Assembly (NCBI GenBank): GCA_004299145.1
Contig: SCQD01000317.1
Coordinates: 1-44,342, forward strand
Reading direction: 5' to 3'
Length of the DNA stretch: 44,342 nt
DNA from: Methylococcaceae bacterium
GTDB taxonomy: Bacteria; Pseudomonadota; Gammaproteobacteria; Methylococcales; Methylococcaceae
Shown: positions 9,042 to 18,031 of the stretch, piece after piece
Numbering within the stretch: the stretch's first letter is position 1
Layout of the letters: each line of letters opens with the position of its first letter
The notes under the pieces: model-generated
Seen by the model: only the letters and a program-made list of their open reading frames with translations
Told to the model about the DNA's origin: nothing
Databases searched by the model: none
Position numbers and translations under genes: made by a program

Positions 9042-10757
9042 ATGCCCAATAGTCCCACCCCCCTCAAAGTCGTGTTGTGCTGGCACATGCACCAGCCGGA
9101 ATACCGTGACCTGCGCGATGGTCGTTACCTGTTGCCCTGGACCTATCTGCACGCCACCAAAGACTACATCGACATGGCGGCGCACCTGGAAGCGGTGCCG
9201 CAGGCGCGCGCCGTGGTCAATTTCGCGCCCATCCTGCTGGAACAAATCGACGACTACGCGCGCCAAATTCACGATTACTGCCACGGCAGCGGCGCCTTGC
9301 GCGACTCCCTGCTGGCGGCCCTGGCGGAACCCGCCACCCCCACGGATGCGCTGACCAAGACCGGGCTGGTCAAAGCCTGTCTGCGCGCCCAACGAGAGCG
9401 GCAAATCAACCGCTATCCGGCATTTCGCCACCTGGCCGAACTGGCGGATCGTTTATTGATCCATCCGGACGATGCCCGTTATCTCAACAGCCAGTTTCTG
9501 ACCGACCTGCTGGTCTGGTATCACCTGGTCTGGCTGGGCGAAACCATCAAGCGCAACGACATCCGCGCCCAGCATTTGCTCGCAAAAGCGCACGGCTATA
9601 GCCTGGAAGACCGCCGCATGCTGCTGGAAATCATCGGCGAACAACTCGGCACGGTGCTGAGCCGCTACCGCGTGCTGGCCGAACGCGGTCAGGTGGAATT
9701 GTCAGTGACGCCTTATGCCCACCCCATCCTGCCGTTGCTGCTCGACATTCAATCGGCGCGAGAAGCCATGCCCGAAGTACCCCTGCCACTGCTGGAACGT
9801 TATCCGGGCGGCGAGGAACGGGCGCGCTGGCACATCCAGCGCGGCCTGGAAGTATTCAAGCGCCATTTTGGCTTTATCCCGCAAGGCTGCTGGCCTTCGG
9901 AAGGCAGCGTCAGCACCGCCACGCTGAACCTGCTGGGTGAATCGGGTTTTCGCTGGGCCGCCAGCGGCGGCAATGTATTGCAGGCCAGTCTGCACGCCTC
10001 CCCAGTCCAGCCTACAGCCAAAAACGCCCTGTTTCGGCCTTACCGCCTGGCCGGCTCCAGCACCGCCTGCTTTTTCCGTGACGACGGCCTGTCCGACCTG
10101 ATCGGCTTCAGCTACGCCGACTGGCACGCCGACGACGCCGTGAGCGATTTTATCCGCCACTTGGAAAACATCGCCGCTGCCAACCAAGACCGGACGGACG
10201 CCATCGTGCCCATCATCATGGACGGCGAAAACGCCTGGGAGCACTACCCGGAAAACGGCTATTACTTCCTCAGCGCGCTGTATCAGCGCCTGTCGAATCA
10301 TCCCAAGCTGGAATTGACCACTTTTTCGGCCTATCTGGCGAAAAACCCGCACACCTGGACCCTGCCCAAGCTGGTCGCGGGCAGTTGGGTATACGGCACT
10401 TTTTCCACCTGGATCGGCGACTCCTATAAAAACCGCGCCTGGGATATGCTGGGCGCCGCCAAACAGTGCTATGACCGGGTCATGCTCAGCAAGCGCCTGT
10501 CGGCGGCACAATGCGAAGCCGCCGCCTTGCAATTGGCCGTCTGTGAAGGTTCCGACTGGTTCTGGTGGTTCGGCGACTACAACCCGGAAGACGTGGTCAG
10601 CGATTTTGAACGCCAGTTCCGTTTGAATCTGGCCAATCTTTATCAGCTGCTGGGTGAGGAGCCGCCCGCCATGCTGGCGCAAGTTTTTGCCCACGGTGCC
10701 GGCACATCCGGCAAAAGCGGCACCATGCGGCAAAGCAGTCCACAGCAGGGACACTGA
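9042..10757 (+). CDS. Glycoside hydrolase family 57 protein (alpha-amylase/4-alpha-glucanotransferase-like)
   Basis: N-terminal LKVVLCWHMHQPEYRD; GCWPSEGSVS (nucleophile region); IMDGENAWEHYPENGYYFLSALY; ATG at 9042. Confidence 0.9.
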   Translation: MPNSPTPLKVVLCWHMHQPEYRDLRDGRYLLPWTYLHATKDYIDMAAHLEAVPQARAVVNFAPILLEQIDDYARQIHDYCHGSGALRDSLLAALAEPATPTDALTKTGLVKACLRAQRERQINRYPAFRHLAELADRLLIHPDDARYLNSQFLTDLLVWYHLVWLGETIKRNDIRAQHLLAKAHGYSLEDRRMLLEIIGEQLGTVLSRYRVLAERGQVELSVTPYAHPILPLLLDIQSAREAMPEVPLPLLERYPGGEERARWHIQRGLEVFKRHFGFIPQGCWPSEGSVSTATLNLLGESGFRWAASGGNVLQASLHASPVQPTAKNALFRPYRLAGSSTACFFRDDGLSDLIGFSYADWHADDAVSDFIRHLENIAAANQDRTDAIVPIIMDGENAWEHYPENGYYFLSALYQRLSNHPKLELTTFSAYLAKNPHTWTLPKLVAGSWVYGTFSTWIGDSYKNRAWDMLGAAKQCYDRVMLSKRLSAAQCEAAALQLAVCEGSDWFWWFGDYNPEDVVSDFERQFRLNLANLYQLLGEEPPAMLAQVFAHGAGTSGKSGTMRQSSPQQGH

Positions 10758-10759
10758 TT

Positions 10760-12244
10760 TTGGAAACCCCATTGCACCCTGAGCACCCCATACTCGACCG
10801 GCGCAGAGCCGGTGTCCTGCTGCACGTCACTTCCCTGCCCGGTCGCTACGGCAACGGCGATTTCAGCCATGACGCCTACCGCTTCGTGGACTTTCTCGCT
10901 GACGCCGGCTTCAGCGTCTGGCAAACCCTGCCGCTGGGACACACCCTCAGCGACGGCTCGCCCTATCAATGCTTGTCGGCCCACGCCGGCAACCCGCTGC
11001 TGATCAGCCTGGACTGGCTGGTGGACCGAGGCTGGCTGGACGGCCCGCTGACGCCGGACATCGATACGGCCAAATGGCGTAGCGCCCGTTTGCGGGAGGC
11101 CTACCAAAACTTCCTCGCGCGCGCCGACGCAGCCAGCCGCCACGACCTGACGGAGTTTGCCATGCAGCACGCGCACTGGCTGGCCGACTACGCCCTGTTC
11201 ATCGCCCTGCGCGAAGCTTCGGACCGCAAGCCCTGGTGCGATTGGCCCAAAGGCTTGCGCGAGCGTAATCCGGCTGCTTTACAAAAAGCGCGCACCAAAC
11301 ACGCCGCCGCTATCGGCCAATACCAGTTCGAACAATGGCTGTTTTTCACCCAATGGCTGGAATTGCGCCGCTATGCCGCCGGGCACGGCGTATTCATGTA
11401 CGGCGACCTGCCGATATTTGTGGCGGGTGATTCCGCCGACGTGTGGTCCAAACGCAAATGCTTTTTGCTGGATGAGCAAGGCAAAGAAACCGTGGTGGCG
11501 GGCGTGCCGCCGGATTATTTTTCCGAACTGGGCCAGCGCTGGGGCAATCCGTTGTTCAACTGGGAGTGCATGGCAAAAGACGATTTCCGCTGGTGGCATG
11601 AGCGGGTGCAAAGCCAGCTGGAACTGTTCGACTGGATACGCATCGACCACTTCCGCGGCCTGGAGGCTTACTGGGAAATCCCCGCCATAGAAGCCAACGC
11701 TATCCGTGGGCGCTGGGTAAAAGCGCCGGGACAGGCTTTGCTGGACTCCCTGCACCGGCATTTTGCGCAGCTGCCGCTGATTGCCGAAGACTTGGGCATC
11801 ATCACCCCGGAAGTGCAAGCCTTGCGCGACCGCTATGACATACCCGGCATGTTTGTCCTGCAATTTGCTTTCGACGGCGATCCGCATAATTTCTATCTGC
11901 CCCACAACCATCGGCCCAACGGCGTGGTTTATACCGGCACGCACGACAACGACACCACCCTGGCCTGGTACCAGGGACTGTCTCTGGAACAGCAGCAGGC
12001 GGTTTATGCTTATCTGGGTAATGTTGCCGATCCCATGCCGCTGGCCTTGGCCCGTTGCGCCCTGGCCTCCTGCGCCAAAATGGCCATACTCCCCATGCAG
12101 GACATCCTGGAATTAGGTGCCGGTGCGCGCATGAATACGCCCGGCACCGTGGTCAACAACTGGAATTGGCGATTTGCATGGCCGCAGGTTTCCACAACCG
12201 CTGTGGACTGTTTGAGGCGCTGGATCAGGTTGTATGGGCGTTAG
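10760..12244 (+). CDS. malQ: 4-alpha-glucanotransferase (amylomaltase)
   Basis: RRAGVLLHVTSLPGRYGNGDFS; RIDHFRGLEAYWEIPA; AEDLGIITPEV; YTGTHDNDTT. Confidence 0.97.
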   Translation: METPLHPEHPILDRRRAGVLLHVTSLPGRYGNGDFSHDAYRFVDFLADAGFSVWQTLPLGHTLSDGSPYQCLSAHAGNPLLISLDWLVDRGWLDGPLTPDIDTAKWRSARLREAYQNFLARADAASRHDLTEFAMQHAHWLADYALFIALREASDRKPWCDWPKGLRERNPAALQKARTKHAAAIGQYQFEQWLFFTQWLELRRYAAGHGVFMYGDLPIFVAGDSADVWSKRKCFLLDEQGKETVVAGVPPDYFSELGQRWGNPLFNWECMAKDDFRWWHERVQSQLELFDWIRIDHFRGLEAYWEIPAIEANAIRGRWVKAPGQALLDSLHRHFAQLPLIAEDLGIITPEVQALRDRYDIPGMFVLQFAFDGDPHNFYLPHNHRPNGVVYTGTHDNDTTLAWYQGLSLEQQQAVYAYLGNVADPMPLALARCALASCAKMAILPMQDILELGAGARMNTPGTVVNNWNWRFAWPQVSTTAVDCLRRWIRLYGR

Positions 12245-12376
12245 GGGTTAGGGATCAGGCCGGATGGGGTATTCCCCCGTCCGTTGCGTTTGTTGCATCC
12301 CATGCGTTGACATTGAACGCCAAGCTAGCGGGGGCAGCAGCGGACTTGGGGAACCCAGGGAGCCGCAGCTTAGCTT

Positions 12377-13300
12377 TCACTGAAATACTGTATCGATTTG
12401 ATCACTGGCAAAAGCTCGATCAAACCATGTCGATAACGTTTCTTCATCGGCGGATTGCACCCGCAGACGCACAGCATCGGAAACCACGCCAAAGCGCTTT
12501 TCCAACAAACGCAGCAACATCATGGCTTCACCTTCTTGCCGCCCTTCCTGTCGTCCCTCTTGCCGTCCTTCCTGTCGTCCTTCCTGTCGTAGTATTTGTG
12601 ACAAACCCATGATTTCACCCCTTTCGGTAAAGTATTGTTCACGATAAGTGCCAATCTCCTCATCGGTAAGATCGGCATAATCGTCGATAAAATCGGCATA
12701 TTTCAACTGTCGTTCCCGGTCGGGTTCAAGTTGCGCCAGTCCAGCACGCGCCGCCGCATAAACGGCGAGGCGATCCGCATCGGAATAACGCATGTTCGGC
12801 AAATTGATGCGTGCAACGATATTATCGCTGTCGCAATAATCCTTCGCCGCTAATCCTTTCAATTCGCACGCCAAATAATGAAAATCCAGATAGCAGTGCC
12901 GGTCGCCACCCAAGGATAAGCGAGCAGGCCGCGCTCCGTGGCGCAAGAATATGACGACCGGAACAACCCGGTTGGTATTCATCAAATCCGACAAGTCCAG
13001 GCAGTAATGCGCCAAGCGGTGGATGGAAAAACGCCGTGCTTCTGTTTCTTCTTCCACCACGAACAACAACGCTGCCCGCTCGCCGTCAGGCCATTCGACC
13101 TGCAACGGCACGTCCAGTTCGCGGAAACGCTCACCCAAGCGTTCCTGGAGTTGCTCCTGACGAATCGGCGTGATTTTCGCCGTTGCCATGGCCTGCGCTT
13201 CCGCGCCGGCAAAAAACGCCAGCGCTTCGTGCGGGTAATCAAGGATCAGGTTTTTGAAGTTTTGATCGTGCATGGCATTAGCCTGTGCGCATAAGTTCAC
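12377..13300 (-). CDS. Rpn-family (recombination-promoting nuclease/putative transposase)-like protein with DUF4351-like C-terminus
   Basis: PD-(D/E)XK-like N-terminal part (VEWPDGERAALLFVVEEETEA...SIHRLAHYCLDL), RQEG tandem repeats, C-terminal LLRLLEKRFGVVSDAVRLRVQSADEETLSTWFDRAF. Confidence 0.75.
   Translation of the reverse strand: MNLCAQANAMHDQNFKNLILDYPHEALAFFAGAEAQAMATAKITPIRQEQLQERLGERFRELDVPLQVEWPDGERAALLFVVEEETEARRFSIHRLAHYCLDLSDLMNTNRVVPVVIFLRHGARPARLSLGGDRHCYLDFHYLACELKGLAAKDYCDSDNIVARINLPNMRYSDADRLAVYAAARAGLAQLEPDRERQLKYADFIDDYADLTDEEIGTYREQYFTERGEIMGLSQILRQEGRQEGRQEGRQEGRQEGEAMMLLRLLEKRFGVVSDAVRLRVQSADEETLSTWFDRAFASDQIDTVFQ
12530..12590 (-). repeat. In-frame 12-bp tandem repeat encoding (RQEG)n
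   Basis: ttcctgtcgtcc/cttgccgtcc-type units; protein ...RQEGRQEGRQEGRQEGRQEGEAMM. Confidence 0.85.
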
Positions 13301-13333
13301 TCATCGCCTACCGCCACTCAAGCGGCCAAGGCA

Positions 13334-13657
13334 TTATACAATTCGTAGACGTGGCAAAATCTGCACCACGCAAACACCGGCTTGCCTGGCCATCGCCGCC
13401 AATGCCGTTTCAGTCGCCACCCAATGATCTTGCAGCAACTTTTCAGCCCCGACGTCGGATTGTCGAGTACCAATAGCGACGACCAACCCCTGCAAGTCCT
13501 GCAACACCGCCAGCACGTGACGCATACCCCATACCAGCGCATCGGCTTGCAGGCAAATGGGCGGCATCGGCATATCCGCCATCGCCATGGCCTGTGCCAG
13601 CAGGTATATTGGCTCGACTTCATACAAATGAGTGTGTAGATACGTCAAACTCCACAC
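13334..13657 (-). CDS. Hypothetical protein
   Basis: 107 aa with protein-like composition, same strand and just upstream of the Rpn-like gene; no family recognised. Confidence 0.4.
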   Translation of the reverse strand: MWSLTYLHTHLYEVEPIYLLAQAMAMADMPMPPICLQADALVWGMRHVLAVLQDLQGLVVAIGTRQSDVGAEKLLQDHWVATETALAAMARQAGVCVVQILPRLRIV

Positions 13658-13714
13658 TGTAACGGCAAGCTAGATAATTGGTATATCCTTCGCCGGAACC
13701 CCGCTGAGTTTTCT

Positions 13715-15325
13715 ATGCCCTATACCTTTAACACCACCGGCCCCTCCGTACCCGGTCAGCACTATATGCTGGACCCTTTGGCGCGCATCGACCTGCCCGA
13801 AGTGGAGTATTTGATCGCCCAGGGCAAATATTTTGTTTTGCACGCCCCCCGTCAAACCGGTAAGACCACTTCCCTGATCGCTTTGGCAAAGCATTTGAAC
13901 GCACGCGCCGACTATGCCTGCGTGTTTTGTAATGTCGAAGCGGCGCAAACGGCGCGGCACGACGTGGCGCGGGGGGTGGCAAGCGTGATCGCGTCGCTGG
14001 CGAGCGCGGCGGCCAGCCAGTTGGGCCAGGCTCAACTGACTCTGTGGCGCCAGGAATTGGCCGCCAGTGGCGAGGCGCCGGATAAATGGTTGCAGCTGTT
14101 GTTGCAGCGCTGGGCGGCGGTTGCCGGCAAACCTCTGGTGCTGCTGTTCGATGAAATCGATGCTCTGGTGGGCGACACGCTGGTTTCGGTGCTGCGCCAA
14201 TTGCGGGGCGGCTATACCGAACGGCAGATGACGCCGTTCCCGCTGTCCGTGATTCTTTGTGGCGTGCGCGATGTGCGCGATTACCGCATACACGTCGGTA
14301 GCGGCGACATTATCACCGGCGGTTCCTGTTTTAATATCAAAGCGGCCTCGCTGCGTTTGGGCAACTTTACCCAGGATGAATCGCAAGCGCTGTGGTTGCA
14401 GCATACGGCCGATACCGGACAGGTGTTTGCAGCACCGGTTTTTGCCCGATTGTGGGAGGACACGCGCGGCCAGCCGTGGCTGGTAAACGCGCTGGCGGAT
14501 GAATGCACCTGGCAAGACCGTGCAGCGCGGGATCGGTGCGTGACTATCTCGTTGGAACGCTATTGCGCGGCGCGCGAACGCTTGATTCAGTCTCGCGCCA
14601 CGCATTTGGATCAGCTTACCGACAAGCTGCGTGAAGCGCGGGTGCGCCGGGTGATGGCGCCGTTGCTGGCGGGTGAGGCCTTACCGGGCACCATCCCGGA
14701 AGATGATAGGGAATACTGCATCGATCTGGGGCTGGTGGCGCGTTTTGACCAGCAATTGCAAGTGGCCAACCCCATCTATCGCGAAGTCATTCCGCGCGAT
14801 TTAACCAGTGTTTTGCAAGACTCGCTGCAGGGCTTGGCGCAGCAGGCTTGGTATCTCACGCCCGAGGGGCGCTTGGACGTTCCGCAATTGCTGGCCGCGT
14901 TTCAGCAGTTTTTCCGTGAACACGCGGAAAGCTGGCTGGAACGTTACGCCTATAAAGAAGCCGGTCCGCAATTGCTCATGCAGGCGTTTTTGCAACGCAT
15001 CGTTAACGGTGGCGGGCGGATCAGTCGCGAATACGGTTTGGGGCGGCGGCGTACCGATTTATACATCGAGTGGCCGCTAAATAAAGCATCAGGTTTTAAC
15101 GGCCCGCTGCAACGTGTCGTGATCGAACTGAAAATCCTGCGTAAAACCTGGGAGGCGACGGTAACCGACGGCTTGGCGCAAGTAGCCGATTATGCCGACA
15201 AATGTGCCGCCGATGAGGTGCATTTGGTTGTTTTTAATCGCGATCCGAATATCAGTTGGAACGATAAGACGATTCGGCAACAGGTGGCGTTTCGCGATAA
15301 GGTCATTGATGTGTGGGGGGCGTGA
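13715..15325 (+). CDS. AAA-like ATPase fused to a C-terminal PD-(D/E)XK nuclease-like domain
   Basis: Walker A APRQTGKTT, Walker B LVLLFDEID, C-terminal RRTDLYIEWP...RVVIELKIL. Confidence 0.8.
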   Translation: MPYTFNTTGPSVPGQHYMLDPLARIDLPEVEYLIAQGKYFVLHAPRQTGKTTSLIALAKHLNARADYACVFCNVEAAQTARHDVARGVASVIASLASAAASQLGQAQLTLWRQELAASGEAPDKWLQLLLQRWAAVAGKPLVLLFDEIDALVGDTLVSVLRQLRGGYTERQMTPFPLSVILCGVRDVRDYRIHVGSGDIITGGSCFNIKAASLRLGNFTQDESQALWLQHTADTGQVFAAPVFARLWEDTRGQPWLVNALADECTWQDRAARDRCVTISLERYCAARERLIQSRATHLDQLTDKLREARVRRVMAPLLAGEALPGTIPEDDREYCIDLGLVARFDQQLQVANPIYREVIPRDLTSVLQDSLQGLAQQAWYLTPEGRLDVPQLLAAFQQFFREHAESWLERYAYKEAGPQLLMQAFLQRIVNGGGRISREYGLGRRRTDLYIEWPLNKASGFNGPLQRVVIELKILRKTWEATVTDGLAQVADYADKCAADEVHLVVFNRDPNISWNDKTIRQQVAFRDKVIDVWGA

Positions 15326-15402
15326 GCGAGTGACTCGGACGGGAGCGCGGCTGCATTAGCGTAACTGGATTATTTTCTGCATGATGGCCGATTAACCTGA
15401 AA

Positions 15403-16041
15403 ATGAAAAATTCCATGAAGCACACGGGTCAAATGCTGCGCTGGACGCGGCTATTAGCTATGGCGGGGGGGCTGTTTTTGGTCGGATGCATGACGATCAA
15501 CGAGGCGATGTTGCGCAAGGTCAGCGTGTTTCCTGAGCATCGCTCCGTTGCCGTCGTCGAAGTCAGAACGGGTGAACTGCGGCAGCAGTTGAATGGAGAA
15601 GGGCAAAATAAAGGCGCGTTTTCCGGTTCGCTGGTGCTGGATTCCGTGGCTAATTCGATGATGGCGCGCTGGAAAAGCAAAAACATCATTGCCGATTACG
15701 CTTTTACCAGCGAATTGAAAACCACGCCGGATTACACGGTGACCCTGTCCGGCGTGCGCCGGGAGGACTCGTCGATCAAGGGCTCGATTTATAGCGGGCT
15801 GACGCTGATGTTGTTCCCTGCGTCGGCCAAGCTGACTTACGATCTTAAGCTGGAGTTCGTCAACCAGCACACGCAGCGGCGCTATCTGGTGAAAGTGAAA
15901 AACGCCGCCACGACCTGGACGCAGCTGTTGTTGTTGCCGGCCGCGCCGTTTGCGTGGCTGGGCGGCAAGCACATGGTGGAAGACATGGCCGATTACGCCT
16001 ATGACGAACTGCGCCTGCAAGGGGCTTTTGCTGGATTGTAG
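15403..16041 (+). CDS. Predicted lipoprotein
   Basis: Signal peptide with lipobox LFLVGC; 212 aa. Confidence 0.65.
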   Translation: MKNSMKHTGQMLRWTRLLAMAGGLFLVGCMTINEAMLRKVSVFPEHRSVAVVEVRTGELRQQLNGEGQNKGAFSGSLVLDSVANSMMARWKSKNIIADYAFTSELKTTPDYTVTLSGVRREDSSIKGSIYSGLTLMLFPASAKLTYDLKLEFVNQHTQRRYLVKVKNAATTWTQLLLLPAAPFAWLGGKHMVEDMADYAYDELRLQGAFAGL

Positions 16042-16058
16042 GATACCGGCAACACAAA

Positions 16059-16877
16059 CTATTTTTTCAGCGGCGGCTCGAAGCGGGTGGATGGGTAGCC
16101 TTGTATGTCTTCCATCTGGGCTTCTATCCATGCTTCCGCCAGTGCGACGATTTCCTGCGCTTTGTGCTGTTTGGCATCGATAGGCGGGCCGATGCGCACC
16201 TGGATGACGCCGGGGTATTTGATAAAGCTGTTGCGCGCCCAGAACTCCCCGGCGTTGTGAGCCACCGGCACTACCGGGCAGCCGGCGCGCTGCGCCAACA
16301 TGCCGCCGCTGCCCATGTATTCGCCGCGCTGGCCGGGCGGCACGCGCGTGCCCTCCGGAAATAGCACGATCCAGCGCCCCTGCTTGAGGCGTTCGGCCCC
16401 TTGCGTCAGTAATTGCTTGAGCGCGGCGGATTTGGCGTCCCGGTCGATGGCGATGGGGTCGCAAGTGTCCATGGCCCAGCCCCAGACGGGAATGTTCAAC
16501 AGTTCCCTTTTCAACACAAACGCCATGGGCGGGAAAATGGCCTGTATGGCGATGGTTTCCCAGGCGGATTGGTGTTTGCACAAAATAATGCCGCTGTGTG
16601 GCGGGATGTGCTCGGCGCCTTGCACGGCAAAGCGCAGGCCGCACACTTTATCCAGCGCCAGCAGTACAAAGCGCACCCAATACTGCGCCAGGCCGTAGCG
16701 GGTGCTGAACGGGGCGTGACGGTGCAGCACCATCAACGGACAAACGACGAGGGTGGTCAGGACCATGGCGGCATAGAACACGGCCGAGCGCAGTATCAGC
16801 CATCCCCAGTCCAGCCAGGCAAGGGGTGGGCGTGGTGGGCAGGAGGGCTCAGGCGATGAGGTGCTGGGCGGCGTCAT
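16059..16877 (-). CDS. plsC: 1-acyl-sn-glycerol-3-phosphate acyltransferase
   Basis: KHQSAWET (HX4D-like variant), FPEGTRVPPGQ, CPVVPVAHNAG. Confidence 0.9.
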   Translation of the reverse strand: MTPPSTSSPEPSCPPRPPLAWLDWGWLILRSAVFYAAMVLTTLVVCPLMVLHRHAPFSTRYGLAQYWVRFVLLALDKVCGLRFAVQGAEHIPPHSGIILCKHQSAWETIAIQAIFPPMAFVLKRELLNIPVWGWAMDTCDPIAIDRDAKSAALKQLLTQGAERLKQGRWIVLFPEGTRVPPGQRGEYMGSGGMLAQRAGCPVVPVAHNAGEFWARNSFIKYPGVIQVRIGPPIDAKQHKAQEIVALAEAWIEAQMEDIQGYPSTRFEPPLKK

Positions 16878-17379
16878 ATAAATCCTCGTAAACGGGGTAG
16901 GGGAGGTGGGGGTGCTGGGCCAGGGTGCGGCGGCCTTTACCGGTTTTTACCAGTATGGGCTGGCAGCCCACGGCGGCGGCGGCTTGCAGGTCGCGGTACG
17001 AGTCGCCGATGGCGGGTAGGTCGCGCAAATCCGCCCCGGTGTCGGCGGCAAACTGCTGGAACAGGCCGGGTTTGGGTTTGCGGCACGCGCAGCCGTCATC
17101 CGGGCCGTGTGGGCAGACGTAGATGCGCTCGACCCGCCCACCCGCCTGTTGCAGCAGGCGATGCAGTTTATCGTGCATGGCCGCCAGGGTGGCTAAGTCG
17201 AAATAGCCGCGGGCGATGCCGGACTGATTGGTGAGCACGGCGATTCGAAAACCATGCCGGTTCAACAGCGCCATGGCTTCGATGCTGCGCGGCAGGGGGT
17301 TCCATTCGGCGGGGGATTTGATGAAGTTATCGGAGTCCTGGTTGATGACGCCATCGCGGTCGAGGATGATCCAGGGCAT
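16849..17379 (-). CDS. gmhB: D-glycero-beta-D-manno-heptose 1,7-bisphosphate 7-phosphatase
   Basis: ILDRDGVINQDSDNF; LTNQSGIARGYF; CPHGPDDGCACRKPKPG; IGDSYRDLQAA. Likely ATG at 17379 (shorter than the ORF-track start). Confidence 0.95.
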   Translation of the reverse strand: MPWIILDRDGVINQDSDNFIKSPAEWNPLPRSIEAMALLNRHGFRIAVLTNQSGIARGYFDLATLAAMHDKLHRLLQQAGGRVERIYVCPHGPDDGCACRKPKPGLFQQFAADTGADLRDLPAIGDSYRDLQAAAAVGCQPILVKTGKGRRTLAQHPHLPYPVYEDLYDAAQHLIA

Positions 17380-17380
17380 G

Positions 17381-18013
17381 TCAGCGAAATGCCGTCCGCA
17401 GTTGCTGGTTGATTTCTTCCATGTCAAACGCCGCCGGGTCGAACGCGCCGCCTATCCATTCCAGATAGGCGTCATGTTCTTCATGGTCAGGATCCTGGAT
17501 GGCGTCCAGAAACCCGGCGTATCCATATATGCCGCCCACGTCCTCCGGCGGACCGGCCATTTTTCCTTTGATGCAAACCGGGTAATGCGCCTCGGCATCC
17601 GGCAACAGGATTTGCTCGACGACGATCTGGTGCAGCCAGTCGTCGCCGAAATCGTAGATATATTTGAACTTATCGTGTTTCTGGATGCCGAGTTTTTGCA
17701 GGGTAATGCGGCGTTCATCCTGTACGGGTTCCCAGTCATCCGCCGAGGGTCTGCCGTAATTGACGAAATCTATCGTGAATTGGTGCAGGTGATAGTCTTC
17801 CCAACCCATGCAGATTTGAATGGCTTCGTGCAATTGCGCCAGCGTAAAAGTATCCGGCACCAGCAGGCGTCGCCAGATGGGTGGCTTGCAGCCCGACAGG
17901 GTGATTTTCAGTTGGTAAATAGCCTGGGGTTGTTTGGCGGATTTGCGTGTCATGACGGCGCGTAGCGGTGTTGGACGGCGGATTAGCATATCCGCTGGGC
18001 CAGGAACTGACAA
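17381..18013 (-). CDS. Plasmid pRiA4b ORF-3 family protein
   Basis: IYQLKITLSGCKPPIWRRLLVPDTFTLAQLHEAIQICMGWEDYHLHQF; YDFGDDWLHQI. Confidence 0.9.
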   Translation of the reverse strand: MSVPGPADMLIRRPTPLRAVMTRKSAKQPQAIYQLKITLSGCKPPIWRRLLVPDTFTLAQLHEAIQICMGWEDYHLHQFTIDFVNYGRPSADDWEPVQDERRITLQKLGIQKHDKFKYIYDFGDDWLHQIVVEQILLPDAEAHYPVCIKGKMAGPPEDVGGIYGYAGFLDAIQDPDHEEHDAYLEWIGGAFDPAAFDMEEINQQLRTAFR

Positions 18014-18031
18014 ACCGCCGCAACCGTCTGC

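Noticed and set aside
9702-10772. 356-aa minus-strand ORF over GH57
   Set aside because: Antisense shadow of the clear GH57 gene.
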